Origin: Ascaphus truei
Taxonomy: Eukaryota; Chordata; Amphibia; Anura; Ascaphidae
DNA: 64,000 nucleotides
Direction: 5' to 3'
Assembly (NCBI GenBank): GCA_036426205.1
Contig: CM071568.1
Span: 45,698,705-45,762,704, forward strand
A program made the translations under genes and the position numbers. The notes under the pieces are model-generated. The model searched no databases. It saw only the letters and a program-made list of their open reading frames with translations, and was not told the origin of the DNA. Of this stretch, positions 30,723 to 43,060 are shown piece after piece. Position 1 is the stretch's first letter; each line of letters begins with the position of its first letter.

Positions 30723-32904
30723 CTCAGGATCAACTTTGATCCCCTTTCCTCTGCTCTTTTACCTCTTTTTTCCTTTCCCGTCCCCACTATCTTCCCTTTT
30801 CCCCCCACTTTCCGCTCTACTTTTCCCTCTTTTGCCTTTCCCCTCCTTACCATGTGATGCTTGTCTCTAGGATAGATGTAGTGGTGACAGTCTGTCTGTC
30901 TACCAGAGCTATCCTCATTGATCCAGAGTTCTCACCCAAGCACTCTTAATAGGATCACTTTCGCATCTGTGTTGTTTTAAGACCATTCTTTTATTTAGTT
31001 CAATGTATATAATAAAATTATTTTAATTAACACATAAATCTTCCAATCGGTGGCAGAGTGCCCAAACTGGGTTTCTTTTTTCTTGTTCGGTGTACAACGA
31101 TTTAGATGGAAAGCTAACTATGCCTGGAGGTTAAGAGTAACCAACTAGATCTGAGCAAACATATCACATTATGGGTGCTATACTTCCATGAAAACATCCA
31201 AGTAACAAAAATGTGCAAAGTATCCAATGTATGGAATGGGATCTCTACCCTACAGCAACGAATTCCTTTAGCTTTCAAAAGAAACTGGATGTCCCATTTG
31301 ATCTACAGGGAGACAAAGTAGAGCAGGAGTGAACAGCAGCTGGGAAGATACACATGAGAAGGTCGTCCCAGTACAGGTCCAACAGTCAAAGAGAAAACAA
31401 GTTACAGAGAAAGTGACACATACATGGAAAGGGAATAAGACCCTTCTTGAACATGCCTTCCCTATCTCCCTGTGCACTTATGAGACAAATAACAAAATAT
31501 TGAGAAAGGAACATTGATCTATAAACAATTTGACTCCATATTTTTGGGGGCCAATTTAAGTACACGTAAAGCTGCTTTAGAACTGAGCTTTGGTCATTGT
31601 ATGATTGGAATCATTGTTTTGCATAGATCTTAATATACATAGGCATTGACCTATTATGCTGTGATGGGTGTTTGGATACAATTCAGACATCACTACAAGA
31701 GTTGGTTACTCATTATAACCACAACACCTGATTATCATTTGGAGCATGTGAGTGAAATACCGCACATTCCAGATCTATTGCTGCCATTGTACATTATTGC
31801 ACTATTTTTGTTCCTTTGTTTTTTTCTATTCTATATGTTCTTGGATATATTTGCGCCCATTGTTCTGCTGTCCGTCTTAAAATACTGTAAGCATTTTTCT
31901 ATTCCTTGGTATTTGTCAATGTGAGGGTTTTAGTATTCGTTTCTCACCTACATTTGAAAAGCTGCTTAAACAAATGGATAAGTAAACACTTCCATCATTT
32001 TAATCAAATTCCTTTTTGCTACATAGCAATGGGGCTGAATAAGTGGAACCCCTTCCAGGCCTGCAGTGAAAAGGCACTTCTTTTCCTGAAGGGTTAACAA
32101 CGAACTCCTAGTTTATAAAGTCTTCTGTAAGGTTGCATTGGCAGTTTAAAAAGGCTGGGGAAAAGACAGCTGGTGACAAAGATCAGAGCAGGAAAGCTTT
32201 AAAAAAAAGGGAGGGGTGAAGTGGCTGCTTACTGAGATAATGTAGTTCTTAGAAGTGGTGGGGAAAGTATATGCTGACACTTGAGTATATGCTTATCACG
32301 TCATCAGTGATTCTTCCTTGATGTTTGCCCTAGTTCACATCTCATCAGTGTTTTTGTTATTTAGCATTAACATCTATTCAAGTGAGTGGATGTTAATAGA
32401 ACATTATGTCTGTTACTTCATTTCTATATTTAGGAAGCCCTAGGCAACTAGAAAATTCCCCTCAAATCAACCCTGAATCCTCCACATGCAGCCTAGTGGG
32501 AATATCACTAGATTGAACCACACCCATATCACTATGTATGTACATATGGCCTGTAGCAGTTCCACCTTGGGGATCGTTTATCAAAGTCTCCAGTCTGCAA
32601 AACTTATGCAAAAAAAAAAAAATGCACCAGATTTATGAATATGGAATCCAGTAAACGCGCAACACAGCAATATAAAAAAAATAATGATCAAAAGAGATCA
32701 GTAAACCAGTGTCAAATGCACTCACACATTGCAAATTATTTTCAGCTTTAGAAACCAATTTAAAGGTATCCAGGTGAGGATAATATAGGCATGGGTCAGG
32801 CGATTGCTTTTCTAGTTTTTTCCAAAAATAATCTCATAATAAGGCCCATCATCTCAGGTATTAATTCTCTTACATCAATTTTGTCTCTGTATCTTGATAT
32901 TGTC
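30723..32904. other. Upstream intergenic DNA, no gene recognised
   Basis: Contains one copy (31660-31880) of the repeat also at 6300-6500, and a fragment at 32570-32660 (gtttatcaaagtctcc) resembling the reverse complement of 44280-44375 (ctttaataaatgac). Confidence 0.45.
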
Positions 32905-33533
32905 TTAGAAGAAATATTTGACGACCCTCCCGTCTTATCTCAAAGATTCCACTGAGGTTTTAAATATCTTTGAAGGTCTCCAACGGAAATAAAATGATCT
33001 TTGGGTTACTTGGGATATCACCCTGCTTTACACCAGCATTGAACATAAGAAGGGTTGCCTGACAATCAGTAAGTGGCTTACTATAGCAAAAACATTGAAA
33101 AAAGAACAAGTTAAGTTCATACTTGAACACAACCATGGTTCAATGATGATCTCTTTTTACAAACATGTGGCACCACCATAGGAACAAGGTTTGCGCCAAG
33201 TTATGCAAATATCTTGGGTATTTGGGAGGGGGAATTAATCTACAATAACAACCCATTTGGTGCAAACCTGTTCCTATGGCGGCGCTACATCGATAATATT
33301 ATTTTCATCTAAGAAGGTGATGAGGCTACTTTAAAAATTCTTTATCTTAGAAATAATGATCAGAATCTTAATTGTACATATAACTTTAGTGACTCCTGTA
33401 TAGACTTCATAGATTTAAATTTATAAGTAGAACATAACACTGTCAAGAGGAAGACATTCTTTAAAACTGTTGATGGCAAACATTTAATTCTGAATTCCAG
33501 TTGCCATCATGGGACATATAATATGTAAGGATT
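32905..33533 (+). pseudogene. PLE-4 reverse transcriptase relic
   Basis: Plus-strand reading in shifting frames: TLPSYLKDSTEVLNIFEG, WVTWDITLLYTSIEHKKG, GTRFAPSYANILGIWEGE, then RRYIDNIIFI with EGDEATL and CIDFIDL. These follow the PLE RT order (LDVxSLYT, GTxxAPxYAN, RYIDD, FLD). YIDD has become YIDN and stops interrupt it. It differs from the other three PLE copies, and is cut at 33533 by the sushi LTR. Confidence 0.8.
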
Positions 33534-33936
33534 TTGCTCTATCCGTGCCGGATTTTGCTGCGGTTCGGTTTTCTAACTCACCTGCCCTTTCTGCTCACTA
33601 TGGCCATTTTGGGTACTGGCAGCCTACTATATAAGGCTGCAGTTCCTAGTGGGAGTCACAGAGCAAAGCAAAGTCACACTTTAGTCTTTTGCCTGTTTTG
33701 ATTTCTCTGTTGCTGACCCCAGACCGTGACCCCGACCCCAATCTTGCTGCTTTCTACCTGCCCTGACCTTTGCCTGTCTCCTGGACTTTGCAACTTTGCC
33801 GCCAGCCCTGACCCCTTCCTGCTTACCGACTACGGATATTCTTACAGGACTCTGTCCCTGGGCTCTGGTCGGTTTATTTGCATCCCTACCTCAGCCCTGC
33901 GGGTCCGCTTCCTGATTTGAAACGAGCACCGTCACA
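33534..33936 (+). mobile_element. 5' LTR of sushi-type Ty3/gypsy element (403 bp)
   Basis: Begins TGTAAGG and ends GTCACA. TATATAA at 33628-33634 places transcription start near 33661. There, GAGCAAA (33661-33667) is complementary to TTTGCTC (33938-33944) just after the LTR. Self-priming of this kind is known for the Tf1/sushi group. No tRNA-type TGG primer site follows the LTR. Confidence 0.75.
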
Positions 33937-33952
33937 TTTTGCTCGGCAAAAC

Positions 33953-34880
33953 ATGGACCACGCTGAGGTAGTGCGAGCCGTATCTCTCCAAGAGGAACTA
34001 CTCAGAGATCATGAGACACGTCTCGTCCAGCAAAACTAACAGATGGTACTCATTTCTAGCTGACTTCAGGACATTATCATCCTACTGGATACACTCCAGG
34101 GGGGTTCTACCCATGCACTGCCATTGCTGGCAGCGTCTCCAGTGCCAGCGCCATCATCCCCTACACCCAGGGAACCACGGATCCCAACGCCTCTATGTTA
34201 TGGAGTGGACCCTATGACTTGTAGAGGATTTTTGAACCAATATTTGATTCAGTTCGAACTCCAGCCCTCCATGTTCTGCACCCATCGATCCAGGGTAGCC
34301 TACGTCATTTCCCTACTGACAGACAAGGATTTGGCCTGGGCCTCCCCTCTCCGGGAAAATGAATCCCCACTGGTTAACGACACCACTGCCTTTCTCCAAG
34401 CATTCAAAAGTGTTTTTGACGCTCCCGGTCACGGATCTTTTGCTTCGCTCCTTCGATTCTGGCAAGCAGCCCGTACTGTGGGCCAGTATGCCATTGAATT
34501 ACGAACCCTTGCTGGGGAGACGGGCTGGAACAATGAAGCTCTGCTGGCAGTATTTTGGCAGTGTCTTTCTGAGGTTTTAACGGAAGAACTGACTTGCCAG
34601 GACACCCCCAAGGATCTGGAGGAATTAATTGCTCTCTGTATCCGAATGGATCTCCGTATGCGAGAACGACAGACCGAGTGGGACCGACCCTCAAAAACCC
34701 CAATAATCCAGCTTGCCCCCCACTTTCAGACCCCTGTTTCTACACTTCTCTCTGCAGAGGAACCAATGCAATTAGGTGATACCAAATTACCTGAGCAGGA
34801 GAGAACTAAGAGACGTGTCAGGGGGTTGTGTCTGTAATGTGGGCTCAAAGGTGATCTTGTCTGAAATTGTCCAAAAATTG
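33953..34880 (+). pseudogene. Sushi-type Gag relic with zinc knuckle
   Basis: ATG at 33953 opens MDHAEVVRAVSLQEELLRDH, soon stopped by TAA. The same frame is open at 34124-34837 with FLNQYLIQFELQPSMF, RVAYVISLLTDKDLAWASPL and the downstream helices ending in EDLxxLIALCIRMDLRMRER-type residues. This is the capsid architecture of sushi-ichi elements, also seen in the domesticated PEG10/RTL genes. A CCHC-like knuckle (Cys-x2-Cys-x3-Gly with His changed to Asp, then Cys) follows at 34835-34880. It would bind and package element RNA. Confidence 0.85.
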
Positions 34881-35017
34881 GGAAAACCCAGTACCCAGTG
34901 AAGATAGAGGAATATTCTCTGGGCATTTCTTCTATTCCCTCTCCATCACAACCTTCACGGCTCCTCCTGCCGGTTTCACTCTCCTGAGGACCAGCCTCCA
35001 TCTTCACTTAGGCGTTT

Positions 35018-35305
35018 GTGGATTCAGGAGCCGCAGGGAATTTCATTGATCATGAATTTGCGGAACTTCACTCCATTCCTCTTTGTACTAGGGAGATTCT
35101 GTTAGCAGTAGTTGCCATTTATGGAAGACCCCGGATACCTGGGACCATCACACTTGAGACTAATTCATTGCTGGTTTCAGTTGGGGCCCTTCACAAAGAG
35201 ACACTTTCCTTCTATGTCAATTGCTCTCCCTCGACTCCAGTGGTCCTAGGACTTCCTTGGTTGCGGCACCACAACCCCAAATCGATTGGGCGACCAATCA
35301 AGTGA
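35018..35305 (+). pseudogene. Sushi-type retroviral-like protease relic
   Basis: Frame gives VDSGAAGNFIDHEFA (catalytic D-S-G-A), then IPLCT, and [13 protein letters not shown], the classic end of a Ty3/gypsy aspartic protease. It uses the same frame as gag. A +1 shift separates it from RT. Confidence 0.85.
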
Positions 35306-35399
35306 CAGCCTGGGGACAACATTGCCATGGATCTTGCCTTCCGGTGTCTCGCACCATCTCCGAGGTTCGGCTACCTACAGAGACTTCCTTGACATGTCT

Positions 35400-35843
35400 T
35401 CCAGTTTTTTAACCAGGACTTTGTCGATGTATTCGACAAAAAACAAGCAGAAGAGTTACCGCCACACTGGCCGTATGATTGTGCCAACAATTTGCTCCCA
35501 AGGACCATCCCTCCTCGAGGCCCCACTTATCCCCTTTCGGAACCAGAAACATGTGCGGGAATACATTTCGGAGAACCTCCAGCAAGGGTTTATTCGCAAA
35601 TCAAGCTCCCCCGCTGGTGCGGGTTTATTCTTTGTTTCCAAAAAAGACGGTTCCCTCAGGCAATGTATCGATTACAGAGGCATAAATAAAATCACCGTAA
35701 AAAAATCTGTATCCTCTACCCCTCATTCCAGAACTTTTTGACCGCTTACGCAAAGCTACGATCTTCACCAAACTGGATCTTCGCGGAGCTTACAATTTAA
35801 TTCTGATCAGAGAGGGGGATGAGCGGAAAACACCATTTAATAC
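35400..35843 (+). pseudogene. Sushi-type RT, N-terminal half
   Basis: Across frames: [40 protein letters not shown], then in another frame [15 protein letters not shown] and TPFNT. These are RT motifs 1-3. The reading is cut at 35843 by the solo LTR and resumes at 37800 with the motif MPFGLCNTPA and YLDDILIFS. Confidence 0.88.
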
Positions 35844-37794
35844 TGTAGAGGGAGAAAGGGGGTGGCCCGGGATTAAAGGGGTTACACCCCATTTGGCCAT
35901 CCCCTGACCTCACCAGGGAGACAAGGGGTTAACTGGGCTGAGGTCCAGAACTGTGATTTAACACCTGTTATGACATGTAAACGTGTATTCCCCTGTTCCC
36001 CTGTTTTATTGTAACATCTGGTTTAATTAGTGTCTGCATCACACACACACTAGGATCCATCCGGGAGCACAAGGGTTAATAGTTGTTTAGTGATTATAGC
36101 CCTTTGTGTAATTTTCCCGCCTTTTCAGGCACCATTTTGCAGGCTCCCATAGGCCGCCATTGAGGTTCCATGTGTTTCAATGGCGAATCCTGCTGTTGAG
36201 TCCTGTTTCCGGAGAAGACCAGCAGATGGCGTCCGAGAGGAAGAGCGGCGGTTTCCCATTGTAAGTCAATGGAGAATCCTCGAAAGAGCTTTCCAGGAAC
36301 GAGTTGGCTGCCGTCCAAACCACTTAACCGCAAAGCGGATACATTTTCAATAGGAGAGCTTTGATCACTTAACAAGTCAAGTTCAACGACAAGTGGCGTG
36401 GGAATAAACAGTTCTAGAGCACCTAGAAATAAAATTCTTTCTGCCCCTAGTTCCTAGACCTCCCCCCACTCGACCACAACCGGGTCCCCGTATCCTGGAC
36501 CCCCGATAAGGGTCGAACCGAGAAGAGCGGGTCGCGCCATAGGTTCCAATGGCGGCGGCAGAAACGGCTCAGGAAAACGGCTAAGTGTCAAAAGCTGAAA
36601 TTTGGTAATCCATAGCTCCGGTTCCGGAGGGTCCAGAGGATCAGGGTTTGGGGAATCTGTAGTCACTGCTCCGGCATCGCTACAGAACCATCCTTGACCC
36701 TCTTGGACCAACCCGACGGAGTATGGACCCCCTTGAAAGTTCGGGACTTTTCCCATAGACTCCAATGGCGGCCAAACCCCATTGACCGGCTATGGCGGAA
36801 AACCCCATTGACTTCAACGTCCCCGTTGAAAGTCTATGGCGGCGGATTCCCATAGCCGCCAACGGCGACGGTTTGCCATTGAAAGTCTATGGTGGCGGAG
36901 CCCGTTGTTTTCAATGGGGATTTAGTGAAAAACGTGATTTAAGTTACAGCAGAGATTTTTGTATTAAAATGTGAAACGGTTTTAAGTGTATTTGTGTATC
37001 TCCGGTTCCGAAGGTCGTAGCAAGTCGCAAATTGGACCATAGGGTGTCCCAGTTCCGGCATTGAGAACTGGGAAGTTTGGACCTGCTGGACCCAACGGAA
37101 CCAGATATTTTAATATGTTTATGTTTTATCTTTCATACTATGTTCCAAGGTATGGGTAAACCCCAGAGGAAATTCCTTTGCATACCAGGGTAGCATATGG
37201 CCAGAAAGGCGACCCAATGTCTAGGACTTAAGTATGGTTCAAAGGATTTTGTCACCTCCACTGTTTGCATGAGGGCGGAGATTACTCAAACCAGAGCAGT
37301 CTTCAAGTGTTCCATTTCACACCTCACAACAAAGCATATCCTGCCAGGAATCCAATCTGGTAGACTAGCTGGCATTCCTGATGCAGAGGAGGGGTTACAT
37401 AAATTAGACCCCAGAGCTCTACTGCGCATGTACCAGCTAGCAGGGGGGCATGTATCAAATTGTGTTCCCACGTTAATGAATGGCTAGAGCTAATTGAAGA
37501 CCAATCACCTGTACTTCATGTTAAGGATAGGGCACAAAAGGTTTATAAACTGTTGTCCACCCTTTATCCTTTGTCTTCTGATATCATCTGAATTGTGACC
37601 TGATTGCGAGAGAATTGCTATGCTTCATACTTCTCATTCCCCATCCCCAAAGTAAGTGTACTTCTTGTCTGTTACTGTATTATTCGTGTGTTCACCTACC
37701 CAAAGGAATAAATATACTTTATTATATCTAAGCCTCGTTCAGTTCTACCCAGTGATTTGTGTAACCTTAATACCTGTGACAGGCTATCGTCACA
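35844..37794 (+). mobile_element. Solo LTR (1951 bp) inside the sushi RT
   Basis: Starts TGTAGAGGGAG, ends ATCGTCACA, and is flanked by a perfect 5-bp target duplication AATAC (35839-35843 and 37795-37799). It splits RT between TPFNT and the LDNHHE/MPFG segment. Features near the right end fit U3-R-U5 in plus orientation: TTTATAAA at about 37541, AATAAA at 37708. The middle (36520-36930) is rich in short repeats of the CCATTGA/AATGGCGGC kind. No second LTR or internal coding region was seen. The source family is not recognised. Confidence 0.88.
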
Positions 37795-37799
37795 AATAC

Positions 37800-38702
37800 C
37801 CTTGACAATCACCATGAATCATGCCATTCGGGTTATGCAACACACCAGCCATATATCAAAATGTAATCAATGAGATTTTCCAGGATCTACGTGACCAATT
37901 TCTCATGGTCTATCTGGACGATATCCTTATCTTTTCCAGTTCTTTGTCCGAACATCGGGCACAGGTTAGACTTGTCCGCCAAAGACTTCGGGACATCTCC
38001 ATCTTTGCCAAGCTCCAGAAGTTTTAATTCGAACAGAAGAAGATTTATTTCCTTGGGTATTTCATCTCTTCCCTTGGGTTCGAGATGGATTGCGCGGAAG
38101 TATCAGCAGTGTTGGATTGGCCCTTACCGTTAGACCTCAAACTGATGCAATGATTTCTTGGGTTTGCCAACTACTATTGACAATTTATCAGGAATTTCTC
38201 CATGGTGGTTGCACCCATTACGGCTCTTACTAAGAAAGGTGCGAATCCTAAGATATGGCCTTCTGAGAAGCTCCTTGCTTTCGAGATGCTCAAGTCCATT
38301 TTTTCTTCCGCACCAGTGCTGATCCATCCAGATCCTACGAAACCCTTTGTGCTTGAAGTGGAAGCATCTGATCTGGCAACCGGAGCTGTTCTTTCTCAAA
38401 GGAAGGATTTTCAAGGGAAACTCCACCCCTGTGCCTTCTTTTCTAAAACAAATTCTTCCACAGAAAGGAATTTTGATGTTGGAAATCGGGAACTTCTGGC
38501 TATGAAAATGGCCCTTGAAGAATGGAGTAGACATTTGCTTGAGGGGACAACTTCTCCGATTACAATCCTTACAGACCACAAGAACCTTGAATACATTGAA
38601 GAAGCAAAGAGACTCCGGATGCGTCAGGCGAGGTGGGCTCTCTTCTTCACTCGGTTCAACTTTGTGATCTCGTATCGTCCAGGATCCAAAAACATCAAAT
38701 AG
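37800..38702 (+). pseudogene. Sushi-type RT C-terminal half and RNase H
   Basis: MPFGLCNTPAIYQNVI and the catalytic YLDDILIFS (about 37910-37935) are intact. Then connection-domain sequence FLGY and LGFANYY with a few stops, and RNase H from about 38300 with [36 protein letters not shown] and [13 protein letters not shown]. Ends at [10 protein letters not shown], just before the expected linker to integrase. Confidence 0.88.
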
Positions 38703-38830
38703 AAAAAACAGTCTCAGGGCACTCCTAAGCCAAACAGGATCCCGACTGAACAAATAATAAACGCTGGTCTCAAAAAATTGAATAAAGTGAAAAAAGAATT
38801 TATTGCAACATAGGTGAACAATAAAAGTAC

Positions 38831-38867
38831 CTCCTACGCGTTTCAACCAACTAGTGGTCTTTGTCAA
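38831..38867 (-). ncRNA. Hammerhead relic of PLE-2
   Basis: Minus strand: TTGACAA (two changes from CTGANGA), extra A, stem II GACCA-CTAGT-TGGTT, GAAAC, GC, GTA. Stem II pairs fully with one G-U. The changed core bases should abolish cleavage. Position relative to AATAAA and the end is the same as in PLE-1. Confidence 0.65.
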
Positions 38868-39701
38868 TAAATGGCAAACTGAGGTAGACAAAGCACTATA
38901 AATAAGTGCATTAACAATTAAAAATCACAAACAGCTGAAACTGATTGTATAATCCAAGAGGCAATTACACATAGTAACGCTCCAAAAAGGTTTTTTTTTA
39001 AACATGATCATAAAAGGAAACATATAGACATTGAGAACCTAAACACATAAATCATTAGAATTCTATAATTGGACACCATACCAATTGATTCAAATTCTAT
39101 ATATACCATATATCAAAAGAAATGTCCAAATGAAAGGACTAGATCCAATGATTATATTGTAACATTGTATAAAGATTAGAAGCAAATATCATAATGAGAT
39201 ATTGAATCATATTGGTGACGAAACCCTGCTTCTACAATAATTCATATGATACAAACAGATCTATACAGATTGTAATAAGCCAAATAGAAACAAGCTGAAC
39301 TGTAAGTAGAAGAAATGAACTACATGGGGAATAATGATACAATAACAATATGTTCTTAGTAAAGAGCTACAACACATACACATACCGTACAATGCAATGT
39401 GTTCTTAGTAAAAAGCCACAATATATACATGTACTGTAGATTACTCATCCACTGATATAATCGTGGAACAAAAGATACAAAAACATTGAATGTTAGGCAT
39501 TCATAAGTGTAATATTGGCAGCCCTAAAGATATTATTTTGAATCACATGATCCATGCACATCAGGTATGACATAAATGAATGAAATATTACCCAAAAGAA
39601 AGATAATGGCAGCAAATATAGAAATACCAGTATATAAAGATAGGTATACATTGGCATGACAAACCAAAGGTGAGCAGACAGGGGTGGATTAGGACTCAGC
39701 A

Positions 39702-42262
39702 TCAGAGGAAGCAATTGAAATCCCACTCTGAGTTCAACCCCGCCGGTTGGAGCGTCCTCAGAGTGAAAATCCAAAAGACCTCCCTCTGATGCAAAGTCCT
39801 TGATTGATCACCACCCCTTTTATGTACCGGGATATGTTCAAGGGCAGTACATTTAAACAGTCTCAATGAGCCTGCTTGGCAAATAGCAAAATGTTTCGAC
39901 ACTGGATGATTAACATCCTTCTTGGCTATAAGCCTAACCTGTTCCTGTATACGGGTTTTCAACATACGTGTGGTCAATCCAACATATTGCTTAGAGCACC
40001 CACATGTCAAAAGATATATGACATAATCTGTTTGGCATGTGATAAAACTTTGTATATTAAATGTTAGAGTTTTATCCATATTCTCAAAAGTAGATGTCTG
40101 TTGCATATATAAGCAAATGCTGCAACGACCACATTTATGTGAACCCTTTAAATATGGAAAAAAAGCCTTTGCCTTGACTCAGAGATGTCTGTCCATTGTA
40201 AATAGAGGGTGAGATCAGGTTCCCAATAGTTTGAGACTTTGAAAAAACTACCCTTGGACTTTGAGATACTAGATGCTTAATCTGAGGGTCCAGAGCCAGC
40301 AAAGAACAATGTTTCTTAAAAAATAGCTGAAATAGTTGTAGCCTGACCACTGTATGAAGTGATTACTTTCAGGCTGCGTAATAGACCTATCTCCCAATCT
40401 AGCATTGGTCATACTTATAAGTTTCTTCCTGTCTCTAGATAAAGCGTATTCAAAGACCTCATTGAGGTCATGAGCGGCATACCCCCGAGAAATCGCTCCT
40501 TGAGATCTGCTGATCTCGGCAAGTAATCATCCACTGAGGAACAATTCCTGCGTAACCGCAGGAATTGGCCTCGTGGTATGCCCCTAAAGAGGGACCGGTT
40601 GTGACAGCTGTCAGCATGGAGTAATGCATTGCGCGAATGCTCTTTACGAAAGATGTCACTTTGTATAGTACCAAAGACATCTATGAAGAAATAAAGGTCC
40701 AAGTACTGAATGTGATGTCCGTGAATGGAGTGTGTAAAAGAAATGTTGTAAGTGTTGTTGTTGAGGTAATGAATAAAAGAAAGTAAATCCGTGGATGAAC
40801 CATGCCAAATAATTAGCAGATCATCAATGTAACGTTTGTATAGTTTAATGTTGTGACGATTGGGGTTTCCATCTCCAAACACGTGGGACCGCTCCCACCA
40901 ACCCATAAAAAGGTTGGTGTACGATGGTGCAAAGCAACTGCCCATGGCAGTCCCACGTGTTTGGAGATAGAAACCACCATCAAAAAGAAACTAATTGTGA
41001 TGTAATAGGTAAATAATGCTATCCAAAAGAAAAGTGGTGTGTGCAGCTGAAAGCGTGGAAGTGTGTTATAAATAATGTCTGATGGTAGTGATGCCATGGG
41101 AGTGTGTGATAATGGTGTATAAAGATGCCACATCTAAAGTAACCCTAAGATAATCCGGGCTCCACGTGAAATCATGCAAAAGTGAGAGTACATGTTTAGA
41201 GTCCAAAATAAAGGACAGCAATGTACGTACTAAGGGCTGTAAATAGTGATCAACATAAATAGAAAGGTGCTCCCCCAGGGACCCGATGCTGGAAACAATA
41301 GGTCTACCAGGGGGTGAAGTGAGTGTCTTGTGTATCTTGGGAAAATGGTGAAAAATGGGTGTGACCGGGTGTTGGACATAGAGATAATCACATTCAGCCT
41401 TGGACAGAATACATAACATGATCCCCTCTTCAATAAGTTCTGACAGTTCCAACTGGAAACGTAAAGTGGGGTCTGCCTGGAGTCTCGAATAGGAGGTAAT
41501 GTCGCTCAATTGTCTAAGAGCCTCATTCCTATAAGAAACACTATCCAGGAGTACCACCGCACCCCCTTTATCAGCCTTTTTAACTATAATAGAGTTATTG
41601 TCTGACAGTGAACCAATATCCTCCCTCTGTGATACTGTCAAATTATCAAAACGGTTGTGACTTTTCTTGATGCCTGATATCTGAATGCCTCGTGATAACA
41701 GATATAAATCTCTCTCAACCGATTTTTGGAACATGTGAATAGCTTGACCCTTAACAAAAGTGGGATTAAATATGGACTTCTTTTTAAGTCCCGAATTTCT
41801 TGTACCCAAAAAGGTGTAAAAATCCCAAGATTCATTATCATTCTCGTGATATAAATCATTGAGATCCTGCATGTGGCAATGATCATCATAGTTGAGTCTG
41901 GATTGTAAAGAAATATCCAGATCGAACACAGAGATAGTTCTGCTATCCTATGAGGCATTGTTAACAGGTTCATGAGCTCTAGATTGAAAGAATTTTTTAA
42001 GACACAATTTCCGTATAAATTTATGTAAATCTATAACAGTAGTAAATAGATTGAATTTATGCTGTGGTGCAAAAGAGAGACAAAGGTGAAGCACAGAAAT
42101 CTCTGCATCTGAGAGTACAAAGTTAGATAAGTTGATAACACCAATGTTTTCAATTTTCAATATCTCTGCTGTTTGCTCAGCATTCCTCCCTTTGATCTTT
42201 CTGCTGCCTCTTCTCACGTCGTTTTTTGACTGTAACGTTGTGTCACCCTTAGTTCTAGTCAT
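39702..42262 (-). pseudogene. PLE-2 ORF2 relic: RT plus GIY-YIG
   Basis: Broken into at least five open pieces. Visible: IFHHFPKIHKTL and GRPIVSSIGSLGEHLSIYVD (41929-41066), TLDVASLYT, MGSCFAPSYTNLFMGWWE, RYIDDLLIIWHGS with HIQYLDL (40945-40415), and a C-terminal nuclease YVIYLLTCGCSKQYVGLTTR with LHQREVFWIFTLRTL (40106-39702). YIDD is intact, but frameshifts at about 41940, 41050, 40400 and 40120 disable the gene. Confidence 0.88.
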
Positions 42263-42390
42263 GTCAGGATACCTACTGCCGTGGATCTCATAACCAGAGG
42301 AAAGGTTAGACTCATTCCCAGAGAAAGAAACACCATAAGTACAGAGCTCAGGATCAGAACCCTCCCTATCTGATTTTGACTGGTGTTTCT

Positions 42391-43029
42391 TTAAGATAGA
42401 CTTTGTCGCAATTTTGGTATTCTGCTTATTTTGGCGATTGCCCCTTTTTTATTACTATATGTGAGCTTCTGCCACAGATATACCTGTTTGCGCTCGTAGT
42501 CTATCTTGTCTCTTTCAAATTTATTCTGCTTGGTAATCATTATACCTTTCTCTATGGTGTTAATCTTTGCTGCTAGTTTGGTATCATATTCCAAAAAGCC
42601 GTCAACTTGTGTACAAGCTTGTAATTTCCCCTGTAGTTCTTTAACTTGCTTTTTGATATTAATATTCTCTCTCTGTCTGTGTGTAATAATAAGATTCATC
42701 AATCTGAGAGAGCAATCATCCAAAATCTTACACCAGTCTTTCTCAAAGTCCCCACTTTCAAAGCCAACAGATGGGGCTTTAGTTAAACGTAATCCCCCGG
42801 GTATACATTCACTCTTGATGTAATTTTTAAGGGTAACAATATCCCAGCTGGAACGTACATCCTGGGTGAGATATTTTTCGAGGCGAGTAAAATGCACCTT
42901 CAGATCAAAAGAGTCTTCACAAAACAATTCTTTGTTACTATCAAAAACAGATTCAGCTCTTAAATTTCTTTTGGCTGTATCAAAACAATTAAAAACAAAA
43001 TGTGTATTGATCTCATCTGATGTTTCCAT
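42391..43029 (-). pseudogene. PLE-2 ORF1 (C-terminally frameshifted)
   Basis: ATG start, 212 codons. Shares with PLE-1 ORF1 the WDI-TL-NY motif, PGGLRLTKAPSVGF, LDDCSLRLMNLIITH and KFERDKIDYERKQVYLWQK. Overall identity is perhaps one third by eye, so this domain is under constraint. After VYLWQK the frame is lost; basic residues continue in another frame to about 42270 (SKNDVRRGSRKIKGR). Confidence 0.78.
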
Positions 43030-43060
43030 ATTGTAACACCTATTTTAAGAAATGTTGCAC

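Larger units (their letters stand above)
33534..38702 (+). mobile_element. Sushi-family Ty3/gypsy element, nested and 3'-truncated
   Basis: Order: 5' LTR, gag (33953 on), zinc knuckle, protease, RT, RNase H. A 1951-bp solo LTR sits inside RT. Integrase and 3' LTR are absent: sequence switches to PLE-2 at about 38703 within the segment after RNase H. Multiple stops and frameshifts make it non-functional. Confidence 0.88.
38703..43060 (-). mobile_element. PLE-2, degenerate Penelope-like element
   Basis: Minus-sense order: ORF1 (43029-42391), ORF2 relic (42262-39702), UTR, hammerhead (38867-38831), AATAAA (about 38792), end near 38703. It has the same two-ORF layout as PLE-1 but clearly another subfamily. 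The left edge meets the sushi RNase H. No sushi sequence was found on the right side, so insertion was accompanied by loss, or the gypsy was already truncated. Confidence 0.85.

Noticed and set aside
30554..30853. Minus-strand frame with 17-residue repeats (HLYPISAIGSHWSLVAL)
   Set aside because: Produced by the 51-bp tandem repeat keeping frame; not a likely protein.
34124..34837. Sushi-like Gag as a domesticated PEG10/RTL-type gene
   Set aside because: It is preceded by in-frame stops, sits in an LTR-bounded element and the zinc knuckle is damaged; an ordinary relic.
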